Assembly: GCF_001641335.1 (NCBI RefSeq)
Contig: NZ_LVEM01000001.1
Span: 1,462,580-1,526,579 of the forward strand
Reading direction: 5' to 3'
Length of the DNA stretch: 64,000 nt
DNA from: Bradyrhizobium stylosanthis
GTDB taxonomy: Bacteria > Pseudomonadota > Alphaproteobacteria > Rhizobiales > Xanthobacteraceae
Below, piece after piece: positions 36,204-46,158 of this stretch (the stretch's first letter is position 1; each line of letters starts with the position of its first letter). A program made the translations under genes and the position numbers. The notes beneath the pieces were generated by a model, which worked only from the letters and a program-made list of their open reading frames with translations, did no database searches and was not told the DNA's origin.

Positions 36204-36944
36204 TCAGGCGCGCTTGGCGCGCCGGAAGTTGCGCCGGCGGTCCTTCGCAGCCGGCTTTGGCGCCAGTTCCGGCATCTCGGCCTGGACCTCGCGGTAGCGC
36301 GCCAGCATCCGCTCGAAGCTGGCGTTCAGGGTTTCGGCGATGTCGGGGCGCTTCTCGAGACCGGCCATGAGCGTCGCGGCGGCTTCGATGGTCGAGAGGC
36401 CGTCGCTGCGCGGCTCCTTGCGCAGGCGTCCGTAGCGCGATGGGCGCGACGGGTTGAGGATCACGCGCTGGCATTTCAGCATCCAGGGATTGCGCCACCA
36501 CAGCGCCTTGGCCTGGCTCCAGGTGCCGTCGAGCAGCACCACGCCTTCGAGCTTGCCGAGGCGCTCGCGCTGCTTGTCAGCCACCTCGCCCTTGCGGTTG
36601 AGCGCAACGATCTCGGCCTCGGTCTCAAGGTCGGCAGCCCGGGCCGAGCCGAGATAGAGCACGGCCCAGTGCGAGGCGTTCTCGACCGGCCGCTCCAGCG
36701 CCTTGGACAGGCTCGACCAGGACAGGCCGACCCGCACCGTGGCATCGGCAAAATGCTTCGCAAGCAGCCGCGCTGTGCCGAGCGCCCTGTCCTGCTCCTG
36801 CGGATGCTGCAGGATCAGGAGCGAGAGGCGGTTTTCAATGGGCGTGACACTGTCGCAGATGCACAGCGGCATCGGCTTCTGGCAGTGCGGGCATTCGGGG
36901 ATCGGCTCGGGCGCGGCGGCCGCGGTCTCGGAGGGGTTCGACAT
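36204..36944 (-). CDS. DTW-domain protein (tRNA-uridine aminocarboxypropyltransferase family)
   Basis: A 246-aa protein of the TapT/DTWD family, which transfers the 3-amino-3-carboxypropyl group of SAM to uridine in tRNA (acp3U). The N-terminal zinc-type motif is CPHCQKPMPLCIC. The core has LLILQHPQEQDRALGTARLL and the DTW-equivalent VLLDGTWSQAKALWWRNPWM. The C-terminal part is basic (AAKDRRRNFRRAKRA), suited to RNA binding. The ATG at 36944 (MSNPSETAAA) is preferred to an in-frame start 36 bp upstream, which adds an Arg-rich, unlikely leader. It is encoded alone. Confidence 0.9.
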   Translation of the reverse strand: MSNPSETAAAAPEPIPECPHCQKPMPLCICDSVTPIENRLSLLILQHPQEQDRALGTARLLAKHFADATVRVGLSWSSLSKALERPVENASHWAVLYLGSARAADLETEAEIVALNRKGEVADKQRERLGKLEGVVLLDGTWSQAKALWWRNPWMLKCQRVILNPSRPSRYGRLRKEPRSDGLSTIEAAATLMAGLEKRPDIAETLNASFERMLARYREVQAEMPELAPKPAAKDRRRNFRRAKRA

Positions 36945-36981
36945 GGCCGCCGCTATACGCTTCGCGCAGCGCCGCAACAAC

Positions 36982-39900
36982 CTATTCCGCCGGCACGGCG
37001 ACCGGACGGGGTTCGGAGCGCCGCCGCAGGCGGTCGATCAGGAGGTAGATCACGGGCGTGGTGTAGAGGGTCAGGATCTGCGAGACGAACAGGCCGCCGA
37101 TGATGGTGATGCCGAGCGGCCGGCGCAGCTCCGTGCCGGGGCCGGTTGCGATCACCAGCGGGATGCCGGCGAACAGCGCCGCCATCGTCGTCATCAGGAT
37201 GGGCCGGAAGCGGGCCTGGCAGGCCTCGAAGATCGCCTCCGCGGAGGACAGGCCGCGCTGGCGCTCGGCGTCGAGCGCGAAGTCCACCATCATGATGCCG
37301 TTCTTCTTGACGATGCCGATCAGGAGGATGATGCCGACGAAGGCGATCACCGTCAGCGGCGTGTTGGTGATCTGCAAGGCCAGCAGCGCGCCGAGGCCGG
37401 CCGAAGGCAGCGTCGAGATGATCGTGAGGGGATGGGCAAGGCTCTCGTAGAGCACCCCCAGCACGATATACATCGCCACCAGCGCGCCGAGGATCAGCAG
37501 CGGCTGCCGGCCACTGGTCCTGGCGAAATCGCCGGCATTGCCGTCGAAGCTGCCGCGAATGCCCTCGGGCATGTGCAGCTCCTCCACCGCGCGCTGGATG
37601 TTCTGCGTGGCGGCCTGGAGCGGCACATCGGGCAGCAGGTTGAACGACACCGTGGTCGAGGGGAACGACTGCGAATGGTAGACCGCGAGCGCGGCGAGCC
37701 CGCGTGTCGCATGCACCACGGCCGACAGCGGCACCTGGACGTCATTGGCGCCGGCGACATAGATGCGCTCGAGGTTGGACGGGTCGACCTGGAATTTCGG
37801 GTCGATCTCCAGCACGGTCATGTACTGGTTGCGCTGGGTGTAGATGATCGAGATCTGCCGCTGCGAGAAGGCGTTGTTCAAGGCGTTGTCGATGTCCTGG
37901 ACGTTGACGCCGAGCGCGGAGGCCTTCTTGCGGTCGATGGACAACGTCAGTTGCAGCCCGCCGGGATCGCGGTCACTGGAAATGTCGGTGATGCCCTCGA
38001 CGCTCTCCATGCGCTTGGCGACGATCGGCGCCCACTTCTGGAGCAGGCCGAGGTCGGTGCTGGTCAGGGTGTATTGGTAGTCGGAATCGCTTTGCCGTCC
38101 GCCGGCGCGGACGTCCTGTGCGGCGAACATGAAGAGGCGGATGCCCGGCACGGGATATAGCGCGCGCCGCAGGCGATCGATCACCACCTGCGTCGAGACG
38201 TGGTCGCGCTCTTCCGGCGGCTTCAGGCTGATGAACATGGTGCCGCGGTTCGAGGTCGCGGCCCCCGGCCCCCCGCCTCCGCTGCCGACGGTCGAACCGA
38301 TGCCGGCCACCGCCGGATCCTGCATCACGATGTCGGCGAGGCGCTGCTGCAGGCCCAGCATCGACTGGAACGAGATGTCGGCTGAAGCGCGCGTCGCGCC
38401 GATGACGAAGCCGGAATCGTCGGTCGGGAAATAGCCCTTGGGGACCTTGATGTAGAGCGTCACCGTGAGGCCGATCGTGGCGAAGAACACCAGCAATGTC
38501 AGCATCGGGTATTCCAGCACGGTCCTCAAGGTCCGGGCGTAGAAGGCGACGATGCGCGTCAGCGAACCCTCGATGATGCGGTCGAACAGCGTCGCGGTGC
38601 CGGAAGTGGTCTGGCGGATGTAATGCGCGCAGATCATCGGCGTGACCGTCAGCGACACCAGCGTCGAGACCAGGATCGCGAAGGTCAGCGTCAGCGAGAA
38701 TTCGCGCAGGAGGCGGCCGACGATGCCGTCCATGAAGATCAGCGGCGTGAACGCCGCGATCAGCGACAGGCTGATCGAGACCACGGTGAAGCCGATCTGC
38801 TTCGCGCCCTCCTGTGCCGCCTGGAACGGCCGCATGCCGTGCTCGAGATTGCGGTACATGTTCTCGATCATGACGATGGCGTCGTCGACCACGAAGCCGA
38901 CCGAGATGGCGAGCGCCATCAGCGACAGATTGTCGATCGAGAAGCCGGCGACCCACATGCCGGCGCAGGTGCCGGCCAGCGCCAGCGGCACCGAGATGCC
39001 GGCCGCGATCGTCGGCGTCAGCCGCCGCAGGAACACGAACACCACGACCATCACCAGAAATGCGGTCGCCAGCAGCGTCCATTGCATGTCGAGCACGCTG
39101 GCGCGGATCGTGCCGGTGCGGTCGACCAGGGTGGAGATGTCGACGCCGGCCGGAATCCACTGCTTCAGCTCGGGGATCAGCGCCTTGACCCGGTCCACGG
39201 TGTCGATGACGTTGGCGTCGCCCTGCTTGGTGATCTGGATCAGCACCGCCGGCTGCTTGTTGAACCAGGCGATGGAGCGGGCGTTGCGGACGGAATCCTC
39301 GATGTCGGCGACGTCGGAGAGCCGGACGAAATTGCCGTTCGAGCTCTTGATGACGATATCGCGGAACTCCTTCGCCGTGCGCATCTGCTTGTTCAGCGAC
39401 AGCGTCTCGCTCTGGCGCTCGCCGTTGAAGATGCCGACGGGGCCGAGCGGATTGGCGTTGACGATGGCGGTCCGGACGTCGTCGGTGGCGATGCCGGCAT
39501 TCGACAGCGCGACCGGATTGAGCTGTACCCGCACCGCCGGCTGGTCGGCGCCCGACACGGTGACGTCGCCGACGCCCGGCACCTGCGAGATGCGCTGCGC
39601 CAGCACGGTATCGGCGACGTCGTAGATCGCGCTCGCCGACAGCGTCTTCGAGGTCAGTGCCAGAACGAACACGGGCGCGCCGGCCGTGTTCGCCTTCCTG
39701 AACTTCGGCAGGGTCGGCAGGTCGCTCGGCAAATCGACCAGCGACGCGTTGATCGCCGCCTGCACGTCGCGCGCGGCCTTGTCGATGTTGCGGCCGATGT
39801 CGAACTGGAGCTGGATGTTGGTGGTGCCGAGCGAGCTCGTGGACGTGATCTGGTTGATGCCGGCGATCTCGCCCAGGCGCCGCTCCAGCGGCGAGGCCAC

Positions 39901-40089
39901 TGTCGCCGCCATCACGGAGGGGTCGGCGCCCGGCCGGCTGGCCGAGACGAAGATCGCGGGAAAGTCGACGTTCGGGACCGAGGCGACGGGCAGGAACTCG
40001 TAGGCGACGACGCCCAGCAGGAACAACCCGATCGACAGCAGCGTGGTCGCCACGGGCCTCCGAATGAAGGGCTCCGAGATCGATACCAT
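36982..40089 (-). CDS. RND multidrug efflux permease, MdtC-like
   Basis: A 1035-aa inner-membrane proton-drug antiporter of the HAE1/MdtBC branch, starting MVSISEPFIRRPVATTLLSI. It has 12 predicted transmembrane helices and two large periplasmic loops. Conserved RND features are the GGIxxAxxVDDAIV-type segment (GFVVDDAIVMIENMYRNLEH) with the proton-relay Asp pair, and the C-terminal GIVKKNGIMMVDFALDAERQ. The start shares one base with the stop of the partner permease (TGATG), indicating tight coupling. MdtB and MdtC form a heterotrimer in E. coli, and the paired order here fits. Confidence 0.95.
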   Translation of the reverse strand: MVSISEPFIRRPVATTLLSIGLFLLGVVAYEFLPVASVPNVDFPAIFVSASRPGADPSVMAATVASPLERRLGEIAGINQITSTSSLGTTNIQLQFDIGRNIDKAARDVQAAINASLVDLPSDLPTLPKFRKANTAGAPVFVLALTSKTLSASAIYDVADTVLAQRISQVPGVGDVTVSGADQPAVRVQLNPVALSNAGIATDDVRTAIVNANPLGPVGIFNGERQSETLSLNKQMRTAKEFRDIVIKSSNGNFVRLSDVADIEDSVRNARSIAWFNKQPAVLIQITKQGDANVIDTVDRVKALIPELKQWIPAGVDISTLVDRTGTIRASVLDMQWTLLATAFLVMVVVFVFLRRLTPTIAAGISVPLALAGTCAGMWVAGFSIDNLSLMALAISVGFVVDDAIVMIENMYRNLEHGMRPFQAAQEGAKQIGFTVVSISLSLIAAFTPLIFMDGIVGRLLREFSLTLTFAILVSTLVSLTVTPMICAHYIRQTTSGTATLFDRIIEGSLTRIVAFYARTLRTVLEYPMLTLLVFFATIGLTVTLYIKVPKGYFPTDDSGFVIGATRASADISFQSMLGLQQRLADIVMQDPAVAGIGSTVGSGGGGPGAATSNRGTMFISLKPPEERDHVSTQVVIDRLRRALYPVPGIRLFMFAAQDVRAGGRQSDSDYQYTLTSTDLGLLQKWAPIVAKRMESVEGITDISSDRDPGGLQLTLSIDRKKASALGVNVQDIDNALNNAFSQRQISIIYTQRNQYMTVLEIDPKFQVDPSNLERIYVAGANDVQVPLSAVVHATRGLAALAVYHSQSFPSTTVSFNLLPDVPLQAATQNIQRAVEELHMPEGIRGSFDGNAGDFARTSGRQPLLILGALVAMYIVLGVLYESLAHPLTIISTLPSAGLGALLALQITNTPLTVIAFVGIILLIGIVKKNGIMMVDFALDAERQRGLSSAEAIFEACQARFRPILMTTMAALFAGIPLVIATGPGTELRRPLGITIIGGLFVSQILTLYTTPVIYLLIDRLRRRSEPRPVAVPAE

Positions 40090-43000
40090 CACTGCATCCC
40101 CTCGGTCGCACCCGCGACCGGCGGGCCGCCGGATTCCGCCGGCGGCAGCGCCTGCTCGAGGCGGCGGTTGATGCGGTCGAGCGCGAGATAGATCACGGGC
40201 GTGGTGTAGAGCGTCAGCAGTTGGCTCAGCAGCAGGCCGCCGATGATGGAGATGCCGAGCGGAAAGCGCAGCTCGGCGCCGGTGCCGCTCTCGATCGCCA
40301 GCGGCAGCGCGCCGAACAGCGCCGCCAGCGTCGTCATCATGATCGGGCGGAAGCGCAGCAGGCAGGCCTGCACGATGGCTTCGTTGGGCGACATCCCCTG
40401 CCCGCGCTCGGCTTCCAGCGCGAAGTCGATCATCATGATCGCGTTCTTCTTGACGATGCCCATCAGGAGGATGATGCCGATCAGGCCGATCACCGAGAGG
40501 TCCTGCCCGCACAGCACCAGCGCCAGGATCGCGCCGACGCCGGCCGAGGGCAGCGTCGACAGAATCGTGATCGGGTGGATGTAGCTCTCGTAGAGCACGC
40601 CAAGCACGATGTAGATCGTGATCACGGCGGCGAGCAGCAGCCAGGGCTGTCCGGCGAGCGCCTTGGCGAATTCGGCGGCATCGCCGGCATAGACGCCGAC
40701 GATGCTGTTGGGCATTTCGATCCGGGTCTCGATCGCCTTGACGGCTTCGACGGCATCGCCGAGGGCCGCGCCCGGCGCGAGGTTGAAGCTGAGCGACACC
40801 GACGGGAATTGCGCCTGATGCGAGATCGCGAGCGGCGCCGTGGTGCGCTTCAGCGTCGCCACCGCGTCGAGCGGCATCTGGGCGTTCGGCGCGCCGACGG
40901 TGGTGCTGGCGGCGCCTGGTAAATAGAGTTTTGACAGGATTGAGGGATCGCGCTGGTACATCGGCAGCGCCTCCAGCACCACGCGGTACTGATTGGCCTG
41001 GCCGTAGATGGTCGATATCTGCCGCTGCGCGAATGCGTCGTTCAGCGTGTCCGTGATGGCCTGCAGGCTGACACCGAGCTGGCCGGCGCGGGTGCGGTCG
41101 ACGTCGAGCTGGGCCCGCAGGCCGCCCTCCTGCGCCTCCGAGGAGACGTCCCGGAACAACGGATCGCGCCGCATCTCCGCGACCAGCTTGCGCGCCCATT
41201 CGGACACCAGCGCGGCATCGGTGCCGGTCAGCGTGTACTGGTATTGCGAGCGGCTCGACTGGGTCGATATCTGCACGTCCTGGACCGGCTGGAAATAGAC
41301 TGTCATGCCGGGAATGCCCGCCACGCGCTGCTTCAGCCGGGTCACGACCACGCTGACATCGTCGCGCCGTTCGCCGCGCGGCTTGAGCGTCATGACGAGG
41401 CGTCCGACATTGGTGGTCGGATTGACCGAGCCTGCGCCGATCACGGAGACCACGCCGACCACGTCAGGGTCGGCCTTGATGGCGTCGGCGGCCTCGGCCT
41501 GCCGTTTCTGCATCTCCGCAAACGAGACGTCAGGCCCCGCCTCCGTCACCGCCGTGATCGAGGCGGTGTCCTGCAGCGGCAGGAAGCCCTTTGGCGCGAC
41601 GACGTAGAGAACCAGCGTCGCAATCAGCGTCGCAAAGGTCACGACCAGCGTGAGGCGCTGGTGCTGCAGAACCACCAGCAGCGTACGATGATAGAACTCC
41701 ACGGTGCGATCGATGAAGCGGCTGATCGCGGCAAGGCCCGGCACCGCCAGCTCCTCGTGGGCATGCCGCAGCAGCCGCGAGCACATCATCGGCGTCAGCG
41801 TCAGCGAGACCACGGCCGAGGTCACGACCGCGATCGTCAGCGTCAGCGCGAATTCGCGGAACATGCGCCCGACCAGGCCCGACATGAACAGCAGCGGGAT
41901 GAACACGGCGATCAGCGACACCGTCAGCGAGATCACGGTGAAGCCGATTTCGCTGGCACCCTTCAGCGAGGCCTGCATCGGACCGTCGCCGTTCTCCATG
42001 TGGCGGACGATGTTCTCGATCATGACGATGGCGTCGTCGACGACGAAGCCGGTGCCGATCGTGAGCGCCATCAGCGACAGATTGTCGAGGCTGAAGCCGG
42101 CGAAATACATGATGCCGAAGCTGGTGATCAGCGACAGCGGCAGCGCGACGCCCGCGATCAGCGTGGCCCGCAGCGAGCGCAGGAACAGCAGCACCACCAG
42201 CGTCACCAGCACGACGCTGAGGATCAGCGTGAACTGCACGTCGCGCACCGAGGCGCGGATGGTGACGGTGCGATCGGAGACGATGGTGAGGTTCACGCCG
42301 GCCGGAATGGCGCGCTGGACCTTCGGGATCTCGGCGCGGATCTGGCTGACGACGTCGATGACGTTGGCGCCGGGCTGGCGCTGGATGTCGATGATGACGG
42401 CGGGCGAGCCCTGGTACCAGCCGCCGGTGCGGTCGTTCTCGAGCCCGTCGACGATCTGCGCGACGTCGCCGATCGTGACCGGCGAGCCGTTGCGGTAGGC
42501 GATGATGACGGGCTTGTAGGCCTCGGCGGCGGCGATCTGGTCGTTGGCGGCGATGATGTAGGATTGCTGGGCGCCATCGAGCGAGCCCTTCGGCCCCGAC
42601 ACGTTGGCATTGGCGATCGCGGTGCGCAGATCCTCCATGGCGATGCCATAGGCGGCAAGCCGCGCCAGGTCTGCCTGGATGCGCACGGCCGGCTTCAGCC
42701 CGCCCAACACGGAGACGCGGCCGACGCCGGAGATCTGGCTCAAGCGCTGCGCCAGCAGTGTATCGGCGATGTCGCTCATCGCCCGGAGCGAAATCGTGTC
42801 CGAGCGGAGCGCCAGCGTCATGACAGGCGCGTCGGCCGGGTTCACCTTGGCGTAAGTCGGCGGGTAAGGCAGCGTCTTGGGCAGCACGCCAGCGGCCGCG
42901 TTGATGGCGGCCTGCACGTCCTGCGTCGCGCCGTCGATGTCGCGGTTGAGGTCGAACTGCAGCGAGATCTGGCTGACGCCGTACGAGCTCGTCGAGTTCA

Positions 43001-43238
43001 TCGCAGACAACGACGGGATCTGGCCGAGCTGCCGCTCCAGCGGCGCGGTGATCAGCGAGGCGATCACGTCGGGGCTGGCGCCCGGCAGTTGCGTCGTCAC
43101 CTGCACGGTCGGGAAATCGACCTGCGGCAGCGCCGAGACCGGCAGCGAGAAATAGCCGAGCAGCCCGCCGATCAGCAGCGCGATGCCGAGCAGCGAGGTC
43201 GCGATGGGCCGGCGGATGAAGGGTTCGGAGACACCCAT
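40089..43238 (-). CDS. RND multidrug efflux permease, MdtB-like
   Basis: A 1049-aa partner of the MdtC-like pump. It begins MGVSEPFIRRPIATSLLGIA, with PVSALPQVDFPTVQVTTQLP as in MdtB proteins. TM4 carries VDDAIVMIENIVRHMENGDG and the C-terminal repeat has GIVKKNAIMMIDFALEAERG. The periplasmic porter loops, with PLERQLGQIPSL, are present. It lies 36 bp after the adaptor gene and overlaps the next permease by one base. Confidence 0.95.
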   Translation of the reverse strand: MGVSEPFIRRPIATSLLGIALLIGGLLGYFSLPVSALPQVDFPTVQVTTQLPGASPDVIASLITAPLERQLGQIPSLSAMNSTSSYGVSQISLQFDLNRDIDGATQDVQAAINAAAGVLPKTLPYPPTYAKVNPADAPVMTLALRSDTISLRAMSDIADTLLAQRLSQISGVGRVSVLGGLKPAVRIQADLARLAAYGIAMEDLRTAIANANVSGPKGSLDGAQQSYIIAANDQIAAAEAYKPVIIAYRNGSPVTIGDVAQIVDGLENDRTGGWYQGSPAVIIDIQRQPGANVIDVVSQIRAEIPKVQRAIPAGVNLTIVSDRTVTIRASVRDVQFTLILSVVLVTLVVLLFLRSLRATLIAGVALPLSLITSFGIMYFAGFSLDNLSLMALTIGTGFVVDDAIVMIENIVRHMENGDGPMQASLKGASEIGFTVISLTVSLIAVFIPLLFMSGLVGRMFREFALTLTIAVVTSAVVSLTLTPMMCSRLLRHAHEELAVPGLAAISRFIDRTVEFYHRTLLVVLQHQRLTLVVTFATLIATLVLYVVAPKGFLPLQDTASITAVTEAGPDVSFAEMQKRQAEAADAIKADPDVVGVVSVIGAGSVNPTTNVGRLVMTLKPRGERRDDVSVVVTRLKQRVAGIPGMTVYFQPVQDVQISTQSSRSQYQYTLTGTDAALVSEWARKLVAEMRRDPLFRDVSSEAQEGGLRAQLDVDRTRAGQLGVSLQAITDTLNDAFAQRQISTIYGQANQYRVVLEALPMYQRDPSILSKLYLPGAASTTVGAPNAQMPLDAVATLKRTTAPLAISHQAQFPSVSLSFNLAPGAALGDAVEAVKAIETRIEMPNSIVGVYAGDAAEFAKALAGQPWLLLAAVITIYIVLGVLYESYIHPITILSTLPSAGVGAILALVLCGQDLSVIGLIGIILLMGIVKKNAIMMIDFALEAERGQGMSPNEAIVQACLLRFRPIMMTTLAALFGALPLAIESGTGAELRFPLGISIIGGLLLSQLLTLYTTPVIYLALDRINRRLEQALPPAESGGPPVAGATEGMQ

Positions 43239-43274
43239 GGGATCTGCCTGCCGCCTAGGCGGCTGTTGTCGGGA

Positions 43275-44690
43275 TCATGGCTGCTTGGCTCCAGATCCCG
43301 ATGCGCCAGGCCCAGGTACAGGCCCCGGAGCCGGACCGGTCTGCCCCTTCTGGTCGCCCTCAGTGCTGCTGCGCTTGGCGCGATGCTCGCCGTCCTTGCC
43401 CTGCCACTCTTTCTGGCCGTCCTTCTGGCCTTCCTTGGCACCGTCCTTCTTCTGGCCGTCCGGCCCGCGCGATCGCTTGCGCGGGGCGAGATCGGCCGAC
43501 GGCGTCTGGTCGTCGCGGCCGACGACCACCTTGGAGCCATCTGACAGATTGGCAAAGCCCGTGGTGACGACCTTGTCGTTCGGCGACAGGCCGCTCGCGA
43601 TCACGGCGTCATGCTCGTTCTGCTGCGTCACCGTCACGGGCTTGGCCGAGACCACATTGTCCTCGCCGATGACATAGCTGAAGGTCCCGATCGGGCCGCG
43701 CTGCACCGCCGAGGTCGGCACCACCAGCGCCTGCGCCAGGGTCTCGACCTTGAGGCGCACATTGACGAACTGGCCGGGCCAGAGCTGGTAATTGGCGTTG
43801 GGGAATTCCGCCTTGAGCCTCAGCGTGCCGGTGGTCTGGTCGACCTGGTTGTCGATGCCGGTCAATTTGCCGGTGTCGATCACGGTGACGCCGTCATTGC
43901 CGAACACGTCGACCGCGAGCGCGCCCTTTGCCGCCGCGGCGTTGACCCGCATGATCTGCTGCTGCGGCAGGCTGAACCACACCGCGATCGGCTGCAATTG
44001 CGTGATCACCACGAGGCCCGTGGTGTCGGAGGCGTGGATGATGTTGCCCTGGTCGACCTGGCGCAGGCCGGCGCGTCCCGACAGCGGCGCCACGATCTTG
44101 GTGTAGCTCAGCGTTGCCGCCGCATTGTCAATCGCGGCCTGGTCGGCCTTGACCAGCGCCTCGGTCTGCGCGACCAGCGCGCGCTGGGTGTCGGCCTGCT
44201 GCTTGGAGCCGGCATTGGAGGCAGCTAACTGCTCGTAGCGTGTCAGGTCGATGCGCTGGTTGGCGAGCTGGGCCTGGTCCTGCGCCTTCTTGGCGACCGC
44301 CTGGTCGTAGGTCGCCTGATAGAGCGCGGGATCGATCTCGCCGAGCACGTCGCCCTTCTTGACATCCTGGCCTTCGGTGAAATTCACGGCGATCAGCTTG
44401 CCGTCGACCTGCGAGCGCACGGTCACGGTGTTGAGCGCGCGGATTGCGCCGACGCCGTCCAGATAAACAGGCACGTCCTGGATACGCGGGGTCGCCGCCA
44501 GCACCGGCACCGGCAGATCGGGCCGCTGGTTGCCGTTCTTCGCCTGCTGCTGATGCGTAACGGTCCAGCCGACATAGAAGAGGCCGCCGAGGATCGCGAG
44601 CGTGATCAGGGTCATGACGAAGCCGCGGTCGCGCGACTTTTTCGCAGTCCCCTCTTTCGCGCCTTCCTTCGTATCCGGCTTAAAGAGCAT
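43275..44690 (-). CDS. RND efflux periplasmic adaptor, MdtA-like, with long charged tail
   Basis: A 471-aa membrane-fusion protein. An N-terminal transmembrane anchor (FVMTLITLAILGGLFYVGWT) is followed by lipoyl halves (RSQVDGKLIAVNFTEGQDVK and YTKIVAPLSGRAGLRQVDQG), a helical hairpin, and beta-barrel and membrane-proximal domains ending near SKVVVGRDDQ (about residue 385). The last ~85 residues are a low-complexity hydrophilic tail rich in Lys, Asp, Gly and Gln (KDGQKEWQGKDGEHRAKR) ending in a Pro/Gly stretch, which is unusual. The start overlaps the outer-membrane gene by 11 bp. Confidence 0.94.
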   Translation of the reverse strand: MLFKPDTKEGAKEGTAKKSRDRGFVMTLITLAILGGLFYVGWTVTHQQQAKNGNQRPDLPVPVLAATPRIQDVPVYLDGVGAIRALNTVTVRSQVDGKLIAVNFTEGQDVKKGDVLGEIDPALYQATYDQAVAKKAQDQAQLANQRIDLTRYEQLAASNAGSKQQADTQRALVAQTEALVKADQAAIDNAAATLSYTKIVAPLSGRAGLRQVDQGNIIHASDTTGLVVITQLQPIAVWFSLPQQQIMRVNAAAAKGALAVDVFGNDGVTVIDTGKLTGIDNQVDQTTGTLRLKAEFPNANYQLWPGQFVNVRLKVETLAQALVVPTSAVQRGPIGTFSYVIGEDNVVSAKPVTVTQQNEHDAVIASGLSPNDKVVTTGFANLSDGSKVVVGRDDQTPSADLAPRKRSRGPDGQKKDGAKEGQKDGQKEWQGKDGEHRAKRSSTEGDQKGQTGPAPGPVPGPGASGSGAKQP

Positions 44691-46158
44691 TGACCGGTTT
44701 CTCCATTCGCGGCTCCCAGCCGCCGCCGAGCGCCTGATACAGGCTGACGATGGCCAGTAGCCGTGCGAGTTGCGCCTGCGACAGCGCGTCTTCCGCCGTG
44801 AACAGCGTCAGCTGGGTGTTGAGCACGGTGACGATATCGGCGGTGCCGGCGCGCAATTGCTGCTCCGACAGATCGAAGGCGCGGCGCGAGGCAGCGACGA
44901 CGTCGCGCTGCAATTGTAGCTTGATCGTGGTCTGTCTGATCGAGAACAGCGCATTGTCCACGTCGGTGAAGGCCTGGATGATGGTCTTGCGATAGGTCTG
45001 CAGCAACTCGTCCTGCCGCGCCTTCGCATTCTCGAAATTACCGAGGATCCTGCCGCCGTCGAAGATCGGCTGCGTCGCGCTGCCGACCAGTTGGAAGAAC
45101 GCCGCATGCGGCTGGAACAGCGATACCAGCGCCGAGCTCTGGTACCCGCCATTGCCGGTGAGCTGGATGGTCGGAAAGAACTGCGCGCGGGCGTTGCCGA
45201 TATTGGCGGTGGCGGAGGCGAGCTGCGCCTCCTGGCGGCGGATGTCCGGCCGCTGCGTCAGCAGCTCCGACGGCAGCCCCGGCGTCACGCGCGGGATCGC
45301 AACGGCGTTCAGCGAGCCGCCGGCGATGCGCACGCTTTCCGGCGGGCGAGACACCAGCACGGCGAGCGCATTCCTGTTCTGGTCGAGCGTCTGGCGCAGT
45401 GGCGGCACCAGCGCCTTCTGGTTGGCAAGCACGCTCTCCTGCTGGGCGACGTCGAGATCGGTGCCGGTTCCGGCCTTGCGGCGCTCCCTGACCGCATCGA
45501 GGATACGCTGCGCGCTCGCGATGTTGCGCTGGGAGGTCCTGATGCGATCCTGCGAGGCCAGTACCTGGAAATAGGCGTTGGCAACGCCGGCCAGCGTCGT
45601 CAGCGCAACGGTGTCGCGATCGAAGCGGTTGGCGTTTGCCGTTTCCTCCGCCGTCTGCAGCGCGTCGCGGTTCTGGCCCCAGAAGTCGAGCTGATAGCTC
45701 GCGCTCAGCGAAGCCGAATAGTTGACGACCTCGCGTCCGCCGATGGACAGGCCCGATGCGCTCGAGCCCGAGGTGCGCGAATAGGTTTCAGATCCGCTCC
45801 CCGACAGGCTCGGCAGCAGCGCAGCTCCTGCCTGCCGCGCCAGGGCATCGGCCTGGACGATACGGGAGACCGCAGCGGCGATGTCGAGGTTGACGGTCTG
45901 CGCCTCCTCCATCAGCTGCGTCAGCTCGGCGGTGCGGAAGCCGCGCCACCAGTCCAGCGGCGGCGGCGCATCGCCCTTGCCGGCATATTTGTAAGTCGTG
46001 GGAACGTCGAGGGCGGGATCCGGGAGATCCTGCGTCAGCACGCAAGCGCCTGAACTTGCCGCAAGGCACACCACCGCAAGCCAGCGCGCCGTGCGACGCG
46101 TCCGGGACGCAGACCCCAAAGACCGCCGCATGGCGATCGCCGGAACACGCTGTGTCAC
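44680..46158 (-). CDS. Outer-membrane efflux lipoprotein, NodT/OprM family
   Basis: A TolC-like outer-membrane channel of about 492 aa. After a basic N-terminus the hydrophobic segment WLAVVCLAASSGAC gives a lipobox (SSGAC), so the mature protein is lipid-anchored. The domain pairs typical of NodT are present: PPPLDWWRGFRTAELTQLME, LPSELLTQRPDIRRQEAQLA and FDLSEQQLRAGTADIVTVLN. The start is uncertain: the GTG at 46158 follows a G-rich ribosome site, but an ATG at 46131 or a start at 46191 is possible. It is the first gene of the four-gene efflux operon. Confidence 0.93.
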   Translation of the reverse strand: MTQRVPAIAMRRSLGSASRTRRTARWLAVVCLAASSGACVLTQDLPDPALDVPTTYKYAGKGDAPPPLDWWRGFRTAELTQLMEEAQTVNLDIAAAVSRIVQADALARQAGAALLPSLSGSGSETYSRTSGSSASGLSIGGREVVNYSASLSASYQLDFWGQNRDALQTAEETANANRFDRDTVALTTLAGVANAYFQVLASQDRIRTSQRNIASAQRILDAVRERRKAGTGTDLDVAQQESVLANQKALVPPLRQTLDQNRNALAVLVSRPPESVRIAGGSLNAVAIPRVTPGLPSELLTQRPDIRRQEAQLASATANIGNARAQFFPTIQLTGNGGYQSSALVSLFQPHAAFFQLVGSATQPIFDGGRILGNFENAKARQDELLQTYRKTIIQAFTDVDNALFSIRQTTIKLQLQRDVVAASRRAFDLSEQQLRAGTADIVTVLNTQLTLFTAEDALSQAQLARLLAIVSLYQALGGGWEPRMEKPVNAL

